Below are positions 32,172 to 40,232 of a stretch of 41,219 bases of DNA, piece after piece (position 1 is the stretch's first letter; every line of letters starts with the position of its first letter). Under the pieces are notes generated by a model that was given only the letters and a program-made list of their open reading frames with translations, was not told the DNA's origin and searched no databases. Origin of the DNA: Oscillospiraceae bacterium (GTDB lineage Bacteria; Bacillota; Clostridia; Oscillospirales; Oscillospiraceae); NCBI GenBank assembly GCA_017409205.1, contig JAFQTF010000058.1, positions 1 to 41,219 on the forward strand, in the 5' to 3' direction. The position numbers were made by a program, and so were the translations under genes.

Positions 32172-33716
32172 TCATAGCATCGTTGTGATCTCCGGGCCGT
32201 CCTTGAAGTGGAAGACGATCCGTTCATCAGCATACACCGTGGCATGATCCACCAGAGTGTGCCACAGGGATTCCTTGAAGGTCACCGAGATCTCATCCAG
32301 TTCCCGCAGTTCAAACAGCATTCCGCCAAAGATGATTGCTGTTTCATTCATCTGCTTCCGCCGATCCTGCAGTGCTTCGTACTTCACTTTCAGATCCTCA
32401 TACTGCCGGGTCAGTTCTTCGTACTGCTGCAGGTATTCCCGTTCCGTTACTGTGGCGGATGCGTTCAGCATGATGCAGTTGCGGATCATGCCGGAAAGCA
32501 GCTCCATTTTCTGCCCGGCTTCCTCCAGATCGGCATCGATGAAGGTGGTATCCGTCATAGTCCGCTGCACATATTGCAGACCTTCCAGCCGATCCTCCGG
32601 ATCATCCATATACTGCCCAAGCGCTTGAACAAACAGATCCTTCAGATCTTCTTCCCGGAGATGGGGTGTACCGCATTTTTCTCCGCTGTCATATTTGTGA
32701 TTACACTGCCAGATAACTCTACGGTACTTGTCGGTGGAGTGCCAGGTCTTGGAGCCGTACACACTGCCACAGTCCCCGCAGAAGATCTTTCCGGAGAAAG
32801 GACTGCCGCAGTCGTGGCGTCTTCCTTTGGACCGGCGCTGCTCCATTTCTACCTGCACCGCTTCCCATTCCACAGGCTTGATGATGGCCGGATGACTGTC
32901 TTCCACATAGTACTGTGGAACTTCGCCCTCATTGACCTTCATAGTCTTGATCAGGAAATCCATCGTGTACTTCTTCTGGAGCAGAAGGTTGCCAGTGTAG
33001 GTATAGTTTTGCAAGATCTGCATGATGCTCCGCTGACCCCATCCATTGCCGAACCGACTGACCGCCGTGCTTTCGTTCAGCATCTTTGCAATGGCGGTAG
33101 CACCCATTCCCTCCAGATAACTATCAAAAATCAGCCGGACAGTTTCCGCCTCTTTCGGCTCAATGGTGTAGCTGCCATGATTATACCGGTAGCCCAGCAA
33201 GGTTGGATTCCAGGCAAGGCCGTTCTGGAAATTGCTGTGAATCCGCCACTTCATATTTTCGCTGTTGGACAGGCTCTCCTCCTGGGCATAAGAAGCAAGG
33301 ATCGAAAGCATCAGTTCTCCGTCAGAGGTAGCAGTATCAATGTTCTGCTCTTCAAAATAGATGCTAATACCCAGGGATTTCAGTTCCCGAACCGTTTCCA
33401 GAAGGGTGACCGTGTTCCGGGCCAGGCGGGAAATAGACTTGGTAATAATGTGGTCGATCTTGCCGGATCGGCAGTCCGTGAGCAGCCGCCGGAACTGCTC
33501 CCGACCGTCCTTTGTTCCGGTTTTAGCCTCATCTGCGTATACTCCGGCATATTCCCATCCCGGATGGCGACAGATATAGTTGCTGTAGTAGTCCACCTGG
33601 GATGCCAGGGAGTGCAGCATGGCGTCTTTGCCACAGGACACTCTGGCATATGCCGCCACCCGCTTTTGTTTGGGTGCTGCCGCAGGAAACTTTACTTTCT
33701 GCACTTTTCTTCCCAT
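32172..33716 (-). CDS. Large serine recombinase
   Basis: A 514-residue site-specific recombinase starting at ATG 33716 with AAGGAGG upstream. The resolvase-type catalytic domain begins VAAYARVSCGKD with the nucleophile Ser27, followed by KIDHIITKSISRLARN. The recombinase domain (GYRYNHGSYTIEPKEAETVRLIFDSYLEG) and zinc-ribbon domain (FSGKIFCGDCGSVYG, WQCNHKYDSGEKC) follow. The C-terminal coiled coil runs from about 385 to 455 (EREYLQQYEELTRQYEDLKVKYEAL). Enzymes of this type integrate and excise conjugative or transposable elements. No cargo or relaxase genes surround it, so it may be the remnant of an element whose rest was lost. Confidence 0.95.
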   Translation of the reverse strand: MGRKVQKVKFPAAAPKQKRVAAYARVSCGKDAMLHSLASQVDYYSNYICRHPGWEYAGVYADEAKTGTKDGREQFRRLLTDCRSGKIDHIITKSISRLARNTVTLLETVRELKSLGISIYFEEQNIDTATSDGELMLSILASYAQEESLSNSENMKWRIHSNFQNGLAWNPTLLGYRYNHGSYTIEPKEAETVRLIFDSYLEGMGATAIAKMLNESTAVSRFGNGWGQRSIMQILQNYTYTGNLLLQKKYTMDFLIKTMKVNEGEVPQYYVEDSHPAIIKPVEWEAVQVEMEQRRSKGRRHDCGSPFSGKIFCGDCGSVYGSKTWHSTDKYRRVIWQCNHKYDSGEKCGTPHLREEDLKDLFVQALGQYMDDPEDRLEGLQYVQRTMTDTTFIDADLEEAGQKMELLSGMIRNCIMLNASATVTEREYLQQYEELTRQYEDLKVKYEALQDRRKQMNETAIIFGGMLFELRELDEISVTFKESLWHTLVDHATVYADERIVFHFKDGPEITTML

Positions 33717-33837
33717 AATAAACCTCCTTTGTATCCATTTGGGGTACTACATCATCGACCGTAAATTCTACAGAATTTGCGATTTGTATTTTAAATGATT
33801 TATTACAAGCGGGATGAAGTGAACGAATAACCAAAAC

Positions 33838-33873
33838 ACCCCCTTGTGCAGTTCAGTATCCTGCACAGGGGGG
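33838..33873. terminator. Terminator of the epimerase operon
   Basis: CCCCCTTGTGCAG and CTGCACAGGGGGG (about 33840-33873) form a stem around TTCAGTATC. On the reverse strand it lies 40 bp after the epimerase stop and is followed by TGTTTTGG. It separates the operon from the recombinase region. Confidence 0.7.
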
Positions 33874-33911
33874 CATTTTGTTAACTGCCTGATTTTCTCT
33901 TTCCAAAATCG

Positions 33912-34766
33912 TTATTTCTCCGGCAGGAAGCTGCGCAGATAGTCTGCGGAGCGCCGGATGGAGGTATGGGGGTCCTCCCAGTAGATGGAGTCGTTGATCT
34001 CCAGATCCAGGCCGTTTTTGAAGTCATATTTTTCCAGAGTACGGACATAGCCTTCCAACTTTTCCCGACCATAATCGCCGTCACCCAAGATCATGTGGTG
34101 GCTGTCGGAATAGTGGACCCACTGCAGTGTATCGCCCAGGGACTTGCAGTAGTCCTCCAGATTTTCACCGGCCACTTCCATGGCCACCAGATCCACACAG
34201 ACCTTCAGGGCAGGAGAATCCACCTCCTTCAGCATCTGCTGAATGTGGGGCAGGGTGGTGCAGAGATTGCTCTCATAGGGCTGCAGCTGCTCCAGCACCA
34301 GATGGATGCCCATCTTTTCGGCCACGTCGCACAGGGACCGGTAGCTGTCCACGGTGCGCTTCCAGCCCTCTTCCCGGGGCAGGTCCCGGCTATGGCAGCC
34401 GGTGTTCAGGAATACCCGGTGGGTGCCAAATTCCAGAGCATCCTCCATGGCGTACTTCATGAAATCAATGGTACGGCTGCGCAGCGCAAAATCCGGGGTA
34501 GAATAGTTGAAGGGGTAGCCCAAAGTCTCTGGCGTGTAGATCACTACATCCTGTCCCCGGTCAGCCATCATGGCCCGAAGCTGGGCGATTTTCCGGGCAG
34601 CTTCCCGGGAGGAATTGTGGTCAAGGCGGCAGTAGTGGGGAGCGCCGCCCCACATGTCGATTCTGGAAAAACCGCACTTGCGCATGGAATCCAGATAATA
34701 GGGGAAGCTGTACTGAACGTACTGAACGCTCATCACAGCGATATCATTCATGGTAATACGGGACAT
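33912..34766 (-). CDS. Sugar-phosphate isomerase/epimerase-family protein (FrlC-like paralogue)
   Basis: A 284-residue xylose-isomerase-like TIM barrel. It shares FrlC features: DMWGGAPHYCRLD (compare ELWGGRPHAYAPD in the FrlC at 39379), YTPETLGYPFNY, LVLEQLQPYESN with the metal-binding Glu, VCVDLVAM, VHYSDSHHMILGDGDYG and LDLEIND. It likely epimerises a ketose moiety of an Amadori or related compound, with a substrate different from the FrlC protein. It is the last gene of the YtcJ-like/NhaC operon; 12 bp separate it from the transporter gene. AAGGAGG lies before the ATG. The substrate is inferred. Confidence 0.8.
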   Translation of the reverse strand: MSRITMNDIAVMSVQYVQYSFPYYLDSMRKCGFSRIDMWGGAPHYCRLDHNSSREAARKIAQLRAMMADRGQDVVIYTPETLGYPFNYSTPDFALRSRTIDFMKYAMEDALEFGTHRVFLNTGCHSRDLPREEGWKRTVDSYRSLCDVAEKMGIHLVLEQLQPYESNLCTTLPHIQQMLKEVDSPALKVCVDLVAMEVAGENLEDYCKSLGDTLQWVHYSDSHHMILGDGDYGREKLEGYVRTLEKYDFKNGLDLEINDSIYWEDPHTSIRRSADYLRSFLPEK

Positions 34767-34778
34767 AAAACTACCTCC

Positions 34779-36290
34779 TTATGGGGTTTCGGTTGTCTTT
34801 CGGGTCAGCGCCAGCAGCAGGACGGCCAGCGCTGCAAAGCTGATGCCCAGAGTCATCACCAGATTGCCATCCGTCAGGCCTGCCACGATATAACCAATGG
34901 CAGCACATCCGGCGCTGCACAGTGCATAGGGCAGCTGAGTGGACACATGGAGCATATGGTCGCATTCCGCGCCAGTGCTGGAGAGAATGGTGGTATCGGA
35001 AATAGGGGAGCAGTGGTCGCCAAAGACACTGCCGGACAATGTGGCAGAGAGGGCCACGATCAGCAGATTGGGGCTGAGGGCTGTGGCCACGGGAATTACA
35101 ATGGGAATCAGAATGCCGAAGGTGCCCCAGGCAGTGCCGATGGAGAAGCTGAGGAAAGCAGCCACCACGAAAATGATGACAGGCAGCAGGAAGCCGGGAA
35201 TAGAAGAAGCTGCCATCAGATCCCGGATATACTCAGCCGTCAGCAGCTGATCCCGGCAAACACCGCTGATGGTCCAGGCCAGGATCAGAATGGCGCAGGA
35301 GGGAACCATGTTCTTCATACCCTCGGTGATGCCTTCCATAAATTTGTTGAAGGACATGAGTTTTCTGGGAACAAACATCAGAAAAGCCAGGATCAGCGCA
35401 CAAAGGCCACCCCAGGTCAGGGCTTCGGCAGCAACGCAGTTACCCAGCGCACCGATAAGATCCATATTGTAATCGCCGCCGAAGAATCCTCCGTTATACA
35501 GCATACCCAGAATGGTGATGATGATCAGGGCCACAATGGGGATGATCATATCGCTGACCTTTCCGTTGGGCACCTCCTGCTGCACCGTTTCTTCCTGCGC
35601 ATAGTCCAATTCCCGGGCCAGCAGTTCCTGCTTGCGCATAGGGCCAAAATCCCGACCCCGTACACTGAGATATACCACCATGCCGATGGTAAGCAGGGCA
35701 TACAGATTATAAGGGATGGTTGCGCAGAAAGCAGAAAAATCACTGGTAAAAGCGCCGGTGCCTCTTAAGTTGCTGCCCACGGCGGCAGCCCAGGAGGAGA
35801 TGGGAGCCAGAATGCACACAGGCGCTGCGGTACTGTCAATGATATAGGCCAGCTTTGCCCGTGAGACCTTCTGCCGGTCAGAAAGAGGCCGCATGACGGT
35901 TCCCACCGTCAGGCAGTTAAAATAGTCATCAATAAAAATCAGGACACCCAGCGCAGAGGTGGCAAGCAAGGTGGAGCGGCGGGTCTTCAGCCGTCGGCTT
36001 CCCCAGCGGCCATATGCAGCAGAAGCGCCGGAGTTGGCGATAACCTGCACCAGCGCACCCAGCAGGCAGATGAACAGGATGATGTAGACATCAATGCCCT
36101 CCATGGTGGCCCGGAACAGCACCTCAATGGGGCCGATGAGAGGATTGATTCCTGCCAGGAGAGAGTAGATCAGGGTTCCGGACAGGGCGCCCAGCAGCAG
36201 AGAAAACACCACATCCTTTGTAATGATGGCCAGGATAATGGCGATGATGGGAGGGAGGATCGACAGCCATCCCGCTTGCACAGCTTCCAT
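34779..36290 (-). CDS. NhaC-family Na+/H+ antiporter-type transporter
   Basis: A 503-residue membrane protein with about 12 segments. NhaC features are LLGALSGTLIYSLLAG, IFIDDYFNCLTVGTVMRPLSDR, ISSWAAAVGSN, SFSIGTAWGTFGILIPIVIP and GSVFGDHCSPISDTTILSSTGAECDHMLHV. NhaC homologues exchange sodium and protons, and some take up amino-acid-like compounds such as malate/lactate or amino acids. Placement in an operon between an amidohydrolase and a FrlC-like epimerase suggests uptake of the cluster substrate, perhaps an Amadori compound. A hairpin terminator lies just upstream, so its expression may be lower than the first gene. Confidence 0.88.
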   Translation of the reverse strand: MEAVQAGWLSILPPIIAIILAIITKDVVFSLLLGALSGTLIYSLLAGINPLIGPIEVLFRATMEGIDVYIILFICLLGALVQVIANSGASAAYGRWGSRRLKTRRSTLLATSALGVLIFIDDYFNCLTVGTVMRPLSDRQKVSRAKLAYIIDSTAAPVCILAPISSWAAAVGSNLRGTGAFTSDFSAFCATIPYNLYALLTIGMVVYLSVRGRDFGPMRKQELLARELDYAQEETVQQEVPNGKVSDMIIPIVALIIITILGMLYNGGFFGGDYNMDLIGALGNCVAAEALTWGGLCALILAFLMFVPRKLMSFNKFMEGITEGMKNMVPSCAILILAWTISGVCRDQLLTAEYIRDLMAASSIPGFLLPVIIFVVAAFLSFSIGTAWGTFGILIPIVIPVATALSPNLLIVALSATLSGSVFGDHCSPISDTTILSSTGAECDHMLHVSTQLPYALCSAGCAAIGYIVAGLTDGNLVMTLGISFAALAVLLLALTRKTTETP

Positions 36291-36318
36291 AGTTCAAGGG
36301 TCCTTTCGTTTTGAAATG

Positions 36319-36357
36319 GGCAAAACCGTACGGCAGAAACTGCCGTACGGTTTTTTG
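36319..36357 (-). terminator. Hairpin between the YtcJ-like and NhaC genes
   Basis: AAAACCGTACGGCAG and CTGCCGTACGGTTTT (about 36322-36354) form a 15-bp stem with loop AAA. The T-run is on the + strand side, and a shorter one is on the reverse strand. It probably causes partial termination within the operon. Confidence 0.6.
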
Positions 36358-36361
36358 TTTT

Positions 36362-37915
36362 TTACAGGGCGTTGTGGACGACCTTGCCGCCCAGCAGGGT
36401 CAGGTCACACTTCAGGCTCCGGGCCTCTTCCACGGCAGTGGTGAAGATGTTGCCGGAGAGAACAGCAATGTCGGCCTTCTTGCCGGCTTCCAGAGTGCCC
36501 AGGCAGTCGTCGCAGTACAGGTTGTAAGCACCGCCCTTTGTCCAGGCAGTCAGCAGTTCGGTGACAGTGAGCATGTTCTGCTTATTAAAGGGCTCGCCGC
36601 CTTCGGGGAAGTAACCGCCCACGGTGTGGTAGACGGATTCGGGAATGTTGTCGATCAGCAGGGGCAGGTCGGTGCCGCAGCTGAGGAGGACACCGGAATC
36701 GGCCATCTTGCGGCGGTTCCAGTAGTACTGACCCCGGTCCATGCCGATCTTCTCGGCGATCATGCTGAGCTTTCCTTCCCGGTCAGCAATGGACTGGATC
36801 TGGGGATAGATCTCGGCGATAACGCCCATCTTACCCATCCGCTCCAGGTCGGCAGGATCGGAAAATTCCAGGTCGGTGATGGAGTGACGGTTCACCATCC
36901 GGCCGTTTTCGTCCCGCTTGCAGGTCTCGTAGATGTCCAGAACCTTGGCAATGGCGCCGTCGCCTTGGGCATGGAGGGAGAAGCGGAAGCCTTCGGCATC
37001 CACAGCGCGGGCTTCCTTGCCCAGCTTTTCCCAGTTGATGTCCTGGGCGCAGATGGTATCGGCGCAGTTGTAGGGCTTTTTCAGGTAGCCGCACAGCTGG
37101 CTGATGGAGCCGTCGGTCATCTGGTTGTAGCCAGAGAAGCGGACAAACTCGCCCTGGAACTTGTCCCGCATGGCCTTGCCGTATTCCAGGTTGGCATCGG
37201 CGGCCACGGGCTGGCTCATGAAGTTGACGCGCAGGGTCAGGTCACCGGCGGCTTCCAGGTCGGCAAGCACATCGGTGAAGCCATAGAAGCAGTCGAAGCC
37301 CATTTCCTTCACAGAGGTGACGCCCCGGCTGTTCATCATTTTCATGTACTTCTTAAATTCGGGAACGATGAAGTCCCGGTCGCCCAGAATATCGGGCAGC
37401 AGACGCACATAGGCCTCGGGATAGCAGGTTTCGGGGGTAAACTGATACTTGTTCAGGGCTGCCTGGTTCATCCAGCAGGTCTCGCAGCCTGCGGCAAACA
37501 GGATGGCAGGACGATCGCCGAAAGCGGCATCCAGGGCAGAGGTTCCGTTGACGGAAACGGCCTCTGCATTCCAGCCGTGGCACAGAACGCTCTTTTCAGC
37601 GGGGATGGTGGCAGCATAGGCCAGGGCAGCCTCCACCAGCTCTGCTTCGCTGGCACAGGCACTGAGATCGGCACCGACAAAACCAACGGAGTAGCCGGTA
37701 AAGAAGCAGTGGACATCAGAGAAGCCGGGGCTGACAGTACGGTCGCCCAGATCGTAAACAGCGGTGTCCGGACCGATCAGAGCATCATCGGCAGCGCCCT
37801 TGCCGACGCAGAGGATCTTACCGTCAGCAATGGCGACGAAGCCTGCGAAGGGCTCCTCTCCTGCAGCGGTAAAAACGCAGTTGGATTTCAGCAGAATGTC
37901 TGCAAATTTGGGCAT
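36362..37915 (-). CDS. YtcJ-like amidohydrolase with altered metal motif
   Basis: A 517-residue amidohydrolase-superfamily protein of the YtcJ type, starting at ATG 37915. The flanking beta sandwich (MPKFADILLKSNCVFTA, IADGKILCVG) and barrel are clear. The usual metal motif DSHxH reads SDVHCFF here: His69 is kept, but Phe71 replaces the second His. Other sites are GVTSVKEMG, LHAQGDGAIAKVLD, NRHSITDLEF and CGTDLPLL with the catalytic-type Asp. This suggests a shifted or mononuclear site. The C-terminus has the standard LEAGKKADIAVLSGN. First gene of the operon, preceded by a 155-nt structured leader. Function unknown; amide hydrolysis is likely but the altered motif makes it uncertain. Confidence 0.8.
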   Translation of the reverse strand: MPKFADILLKSNCVFTAAGEEPFAGFVAIADGKILCVGKGAADDALIGPDTAVYDLGDRTVSPGFSDVHCFFTGYSVGFVGADLSACASEAELVEAALAYAATIPAEKSVLCHGWNAEAVSVNGTSALDAAFGDRPAILFAAGCETCWMNQAALNKYQFTPETCYPEAYVRLLPDILGDRDFIVPEFKKYMKMMNSRGVTSVKEMGFDCFYGFTDVLADLEAAGDLTLRVNFMSQPVAADANLEYGKAMRDKFQGEFVRFSGYNQMTDGSISQLCGYLKKPYNCADTICAQDINWEKLGKEARAVDAEGFRFSLHAQGDGAIAKVLDIYETCKRDENGRMVNRHSITDLEFSDPADLERMGKMGVIAEIYPQIQSIADREGKLSMIAEKIGMDRGQYYWNRRKMADSGVLLSCGTDLPLLIDNIPESVYHTVGGYFPEGGEPFNKQNMLTVTELLTAWTKGGAYNLYCDDCLGTLEAGKKADIAVLSGNIFTTAVEEARSLKCDLTLLGGKVVHNAL

Positions 37916-38107
37916 AACAAATTCACTCCTAACATGGTGGCCGCTTTTTGCGGCAGTCCTTGGGAAAAAGGCCGCACTGACCGAGGTCGCAGTGCGGCCT
38001 TTCCTTTCCCCGTCAGGAGCGGCGGAAATATCGGCAGATCTTCCCGGACGTTGCACACCGCCGGGGCTGATCAAGGCAAATATAGCATGAGATTTTGGGG
38101 GCTGCAA
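37916..38107 (-). promoter_or_regulatory. Promoter and structured leader of the YtcJ-like operon
   Basis: On the reverse strand: TTGCAG (38107-38102), a 17-bp spacer, TATATT (38084-38079). The expected leader runs about 155 nt to the ATG at 37915. It can form a CCCC/GGGG plus GGCGG/CCGCC enclosed fold (about 38065-38005), then a perfect terminator: AAAGGCCGCACTG (38003-37991 region) with CAGTGCGGCCTTT and TTTCCC (37968-38003). A small GCCGC-TTTTT-GCGGC hairpin follows before the ribosome site. This is the layout of a transcription attenuator. No known riboswitch class or T-box sequence was recognised. Confidence 0.6.
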
Positions 38108-38170
38108 GGCATGCGGAGCGATTTCGTTGGATGCTCCAGTTTTGAAGGATCCCATTTGTCTATCTTGAAA

Positions 38171-38280
38171 AAGTGGTATATTTATGCATCTGAAAACTAT
38201 CCAATATGCGGAAATGGTAAAAATTTACAGAAGTGGTATAGTCGAAAAATATAAACTATACCACACGAAAATGGTATCGT
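38171..38280. promoter_or_regulatory. GTGGTATA operator array between the two Amadori operons
   Basis: Five TGGTA-type sites: 38174 (TGGTATA), 38215 (TGGTAAA), 38234 (TGGTATA), 38257-38263 (TATACCA, reverse) and 38272 (TGGTATC). Two form an exact inverted repeat GTGGTATAGT (38233-38242) and ACTATACCAC (38255-38264). The half-site resembles the TGGTATAG word of HutC/GntR-type operators (for instance NagR/YvoA sites), and enterobacterial FrlR belongs to that family. No such regulator gene is in the window. Bases 38281-38533 hold no gene; a weak promoter (TTATAC near 38393) may serve frlD. Confidence 0.6.
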
Positions 38281-38533
38281 TCGGTTTCTGCGATAAATAT
38301 TGGGTAATCCATAACATTTTTGAGATTCATACGTCGAATTATGTTTTTAATATGTATTAAATCCGGATTTTATCGAAATTTCGTTTCTCATATTATACAA
38401 GAAAATCCTAACTTTTTTATTGGAAATGCAAATTGAAATTGGTAAGAAATATCCGTATACTTGTCAGTGTGGTTTAAAAAATGCAGCATCCTGTAAGGAG
38501 CTGCCTTCCATAATAAAAACAGGAGATGAGACC

Positions 38534-39349
38534 ATGAAAACTGCAATGATCGGCGACAACTGTATTGACGTCTATGTCCGCATCAATGGTGAAGTGGTGA
38601 ACCGCCGCTACCCCACCGGCAACTGCGTGGACACCGGCGTGAACCTGCAAAAGCTGGGCATCCCCACTGCCATCATCAGCACCACCGGTTCCGATGCCGA
38701 CGGCAAGTGGATGATCGAAGCCCTCACCAAAGAAGGTCTGGACATCAGCCATCTGAAGGTGGGCAACGGTGCCACTGCCATTACCTACATGGATATGAAC
38801 GGCAACGACCGTGTCCATGGCGACTACATCGAAGGTGTTCTGGAAAACATCGTGTTTGACGAAGAGGACATTGCTTTTGCTGCCTCCCACGATCTGGTGC
38901 ACACCGCGCTGTGGGGCAAGGCAGAAGATGCGCTGCCTGCCATCAAGGCCGCCGGCTGCAAGGCCATCTCCTTTGACTATGCCGACCGGCTGGAGCATCC
39001 TCTGGTGGAGAGCACCCTGCCCTATGTGGACTACGGTTTCTACTCCTATCACAGGGACCGGGATGAATTTATTGAGAATTTCCTGAAGGACAAGGTGGAT
39101 CGGGGTATGAAGATCGCCGTGGCCACCTTCGGCGAAAAGGGAAGCCTGGCCTACGATGGCAAGGAATTTACTTCTTTCGGTATTTACCCCGCTCCCAATG
39201 TGGTCAACACCGTGGGTGCCGGTGACAGCTTCATTTCCGGCTTCCTGTACGGCGTGCTGCAGGGATGGCCTGTAAAGGACTGCCTGAGCAAGGGCGCAGA
39301 GGTTTCTGCCCAGGTGGTTCAGGTCTTTGAACCCTGGGTCACTGAATAA
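38534..39349 (+). CDS. frlD: Fructoselysine 6-kinase-like PfkB-family kinase
   Basis: A 271-residue ribokinase-family protein at ATG 38534 with AGGAG upstream. It parallels the enterobacterial FrlD in detail: MIGDNCIDVY at the start, NDRVHGDYIEGV (residues 91-102), HDLVHTALWGKAEDALPAIKAAG (119-141), and the PfkB signature NTVGAGDSFISGF with catalytic Asp231. FrlD phosphorylates the Amadori product fructoselysine to its 6-phosphate. FrlB deglycase, which splits this to glucose 6-phosphate and lysine, is not in the window and may lie further right. First gene of a tight operon with frlC. Confidence 0.88.
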   Translation: MKTAMIGDNCIDVYVRINGEVVNRRYPTGNCVDTGVNLQKLGIPTAIISTTGSDADGKWMIEALTKEGLDISHLKVGNGATAITYMDMNGNDRVHGDYIEGVLENIVFDEEDIAFAASHDLVHTALWGKAEDALPAIKAAGCKAISFDYADRLEHPLVESTLPYVDYGFYSYHRDRDEFIENFLKDKVDRGMKIAVATFGEKGSLAYDGKEFTSFGIYPAPNVVNTVGAGDSFISGFLYGVLQGWPVKDCLSKGAEVSAQVVQVFEPWVTE

Positions 39350-39378
39350 CACACCACTCTATATAAGGAGGAACCTTT

Positions 39379-40215
39379 ATGACCATGCAGATCGGTATGT
39401 TCACTTCCGGTTATCAGCGTAATCCTCTGGAGCACTGCTTCCAGGATGCAAAGGAATACGGCTACGATTACATCGAGCTGTGGGGCGGCCGTCCCCATGC
39501 CTATGCCCCCGACCTGAAGGCCGGCGACATCAATGAGGTCAAGCGCCTCATCGAAAAGTATGAAATGCCCGTCCGGGGCTTTACTCCCGAGCACAACGCC
39601 TATCCCTTCAACTACATGATCGGCTCCGAGGCCCAGCGTCAGGATGCTGTCAACTATCTGAAGCTGTGCCTGGATATGGCCAAGGAAATGGGTGCGGAAT
39701 TTGTGCTGACCAGCCCCGCCAACGGCGGTTATCTGGCTACCTACGATCAGCTGTGGACCCGTCTGGAAAAGACCATCCGGGAACTGGGTGACCACGCCGC
39801 CAAGGTTGGTGTCAAGCTGACGGTGGAGGCCCTGACTCCCTACGAATCCAACTTCTTCACCCGGGCCAACGACCTGGTGGAGCTGTTCCGCCGCATTGAC
39901 AACCCTTACATCGTGGGTATGTGCGACGTGGTGCCTCCCTTCGTGCAGCACGAATCCATCATGGCCTATTTTGACAAGCTGGGCGACAAGATGGATCACA
40001 TGCACATCATCGACGGCGACAACGGTACCGACAGCCACATCATGCCCGGCGAAGGCTCCATGCCCCTGCCTGAGATGTTCTATGAGCTCAAGCGCATCGG
40101 CTATGACCGCACCGCTACCCTGGAACTGGTCACCGGTTACATCAACGAGCCCAGAATGTACGCCAAGCGGGCCATCGATAATGTCCGCAGCATGATGGCA
40201 CAGGTGGGCCTGTAA
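39379..40215 (+). CDS. frlC: Fructoselysine 3-epimerase-like protein
   Basis: A 278-residue xylose-isomerase-like TIM barrel. It closely follows enterobacterial FrlC: MFTSGYQRNPLEHCFQDA, GYDYIELWGGRPHAYAPDLKAG, LTVEALTPYESNFF with metal-binding Glu, YFDKLGDKMDHMHIIDGDNGTDSHIMPGEG, and LELVTGYINEPRMYAKRAI. FrlC interconverts psicoselysine and fructoselysine, widening the Amadori substrates that FrlD can use. AAGGAGG precedes the ATG, 29 bp after frlD. A distant paralogue sits in the divergent operon (33912). Confidence 0.9.
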   Translation: MTMQIGMFTSGYQRNPLEHCFQDAKEYGYDYIELWGGRPHAYAPDLKAGDINEVKRLIEKYEMPVRGFTPEHNAYPFNYMIGSEAQRQDAVNYLKLCLDMAKEMGAEFVLTSPANGGYLATYDQLWTRLEKTIRELGDHAAKVGVKLTVEALTPYESNFFTRANDLVELFRRIDNPYIVGMCDVVPPFVQHESIMAYFDKLGDKMDHMHIIDGDNGTDSHIMPGEGSMPLPEMFYELKRIGYDRTATLELVTGYINEPRMYAKRAIDNVRSMMAQVGL

Positions 40216-40232
40216 GAAAGAGGCGACAGTTC

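Noticed and set aside
37916-38084. T-box or known riboswitch in the YtcJ-like leader
   Set aside because: No T-box core (AGGGTGGNACCGCG-like) or other known conserved riboswitch core could be found; only hairpins and a terminator are supported.
38420-38533. An upstream in-frame ATG for the frlD gene
   Set aside because: The added 38 residues have no similarity to the kinase family, and AGGAG is correctly spaced for ATG 38534.
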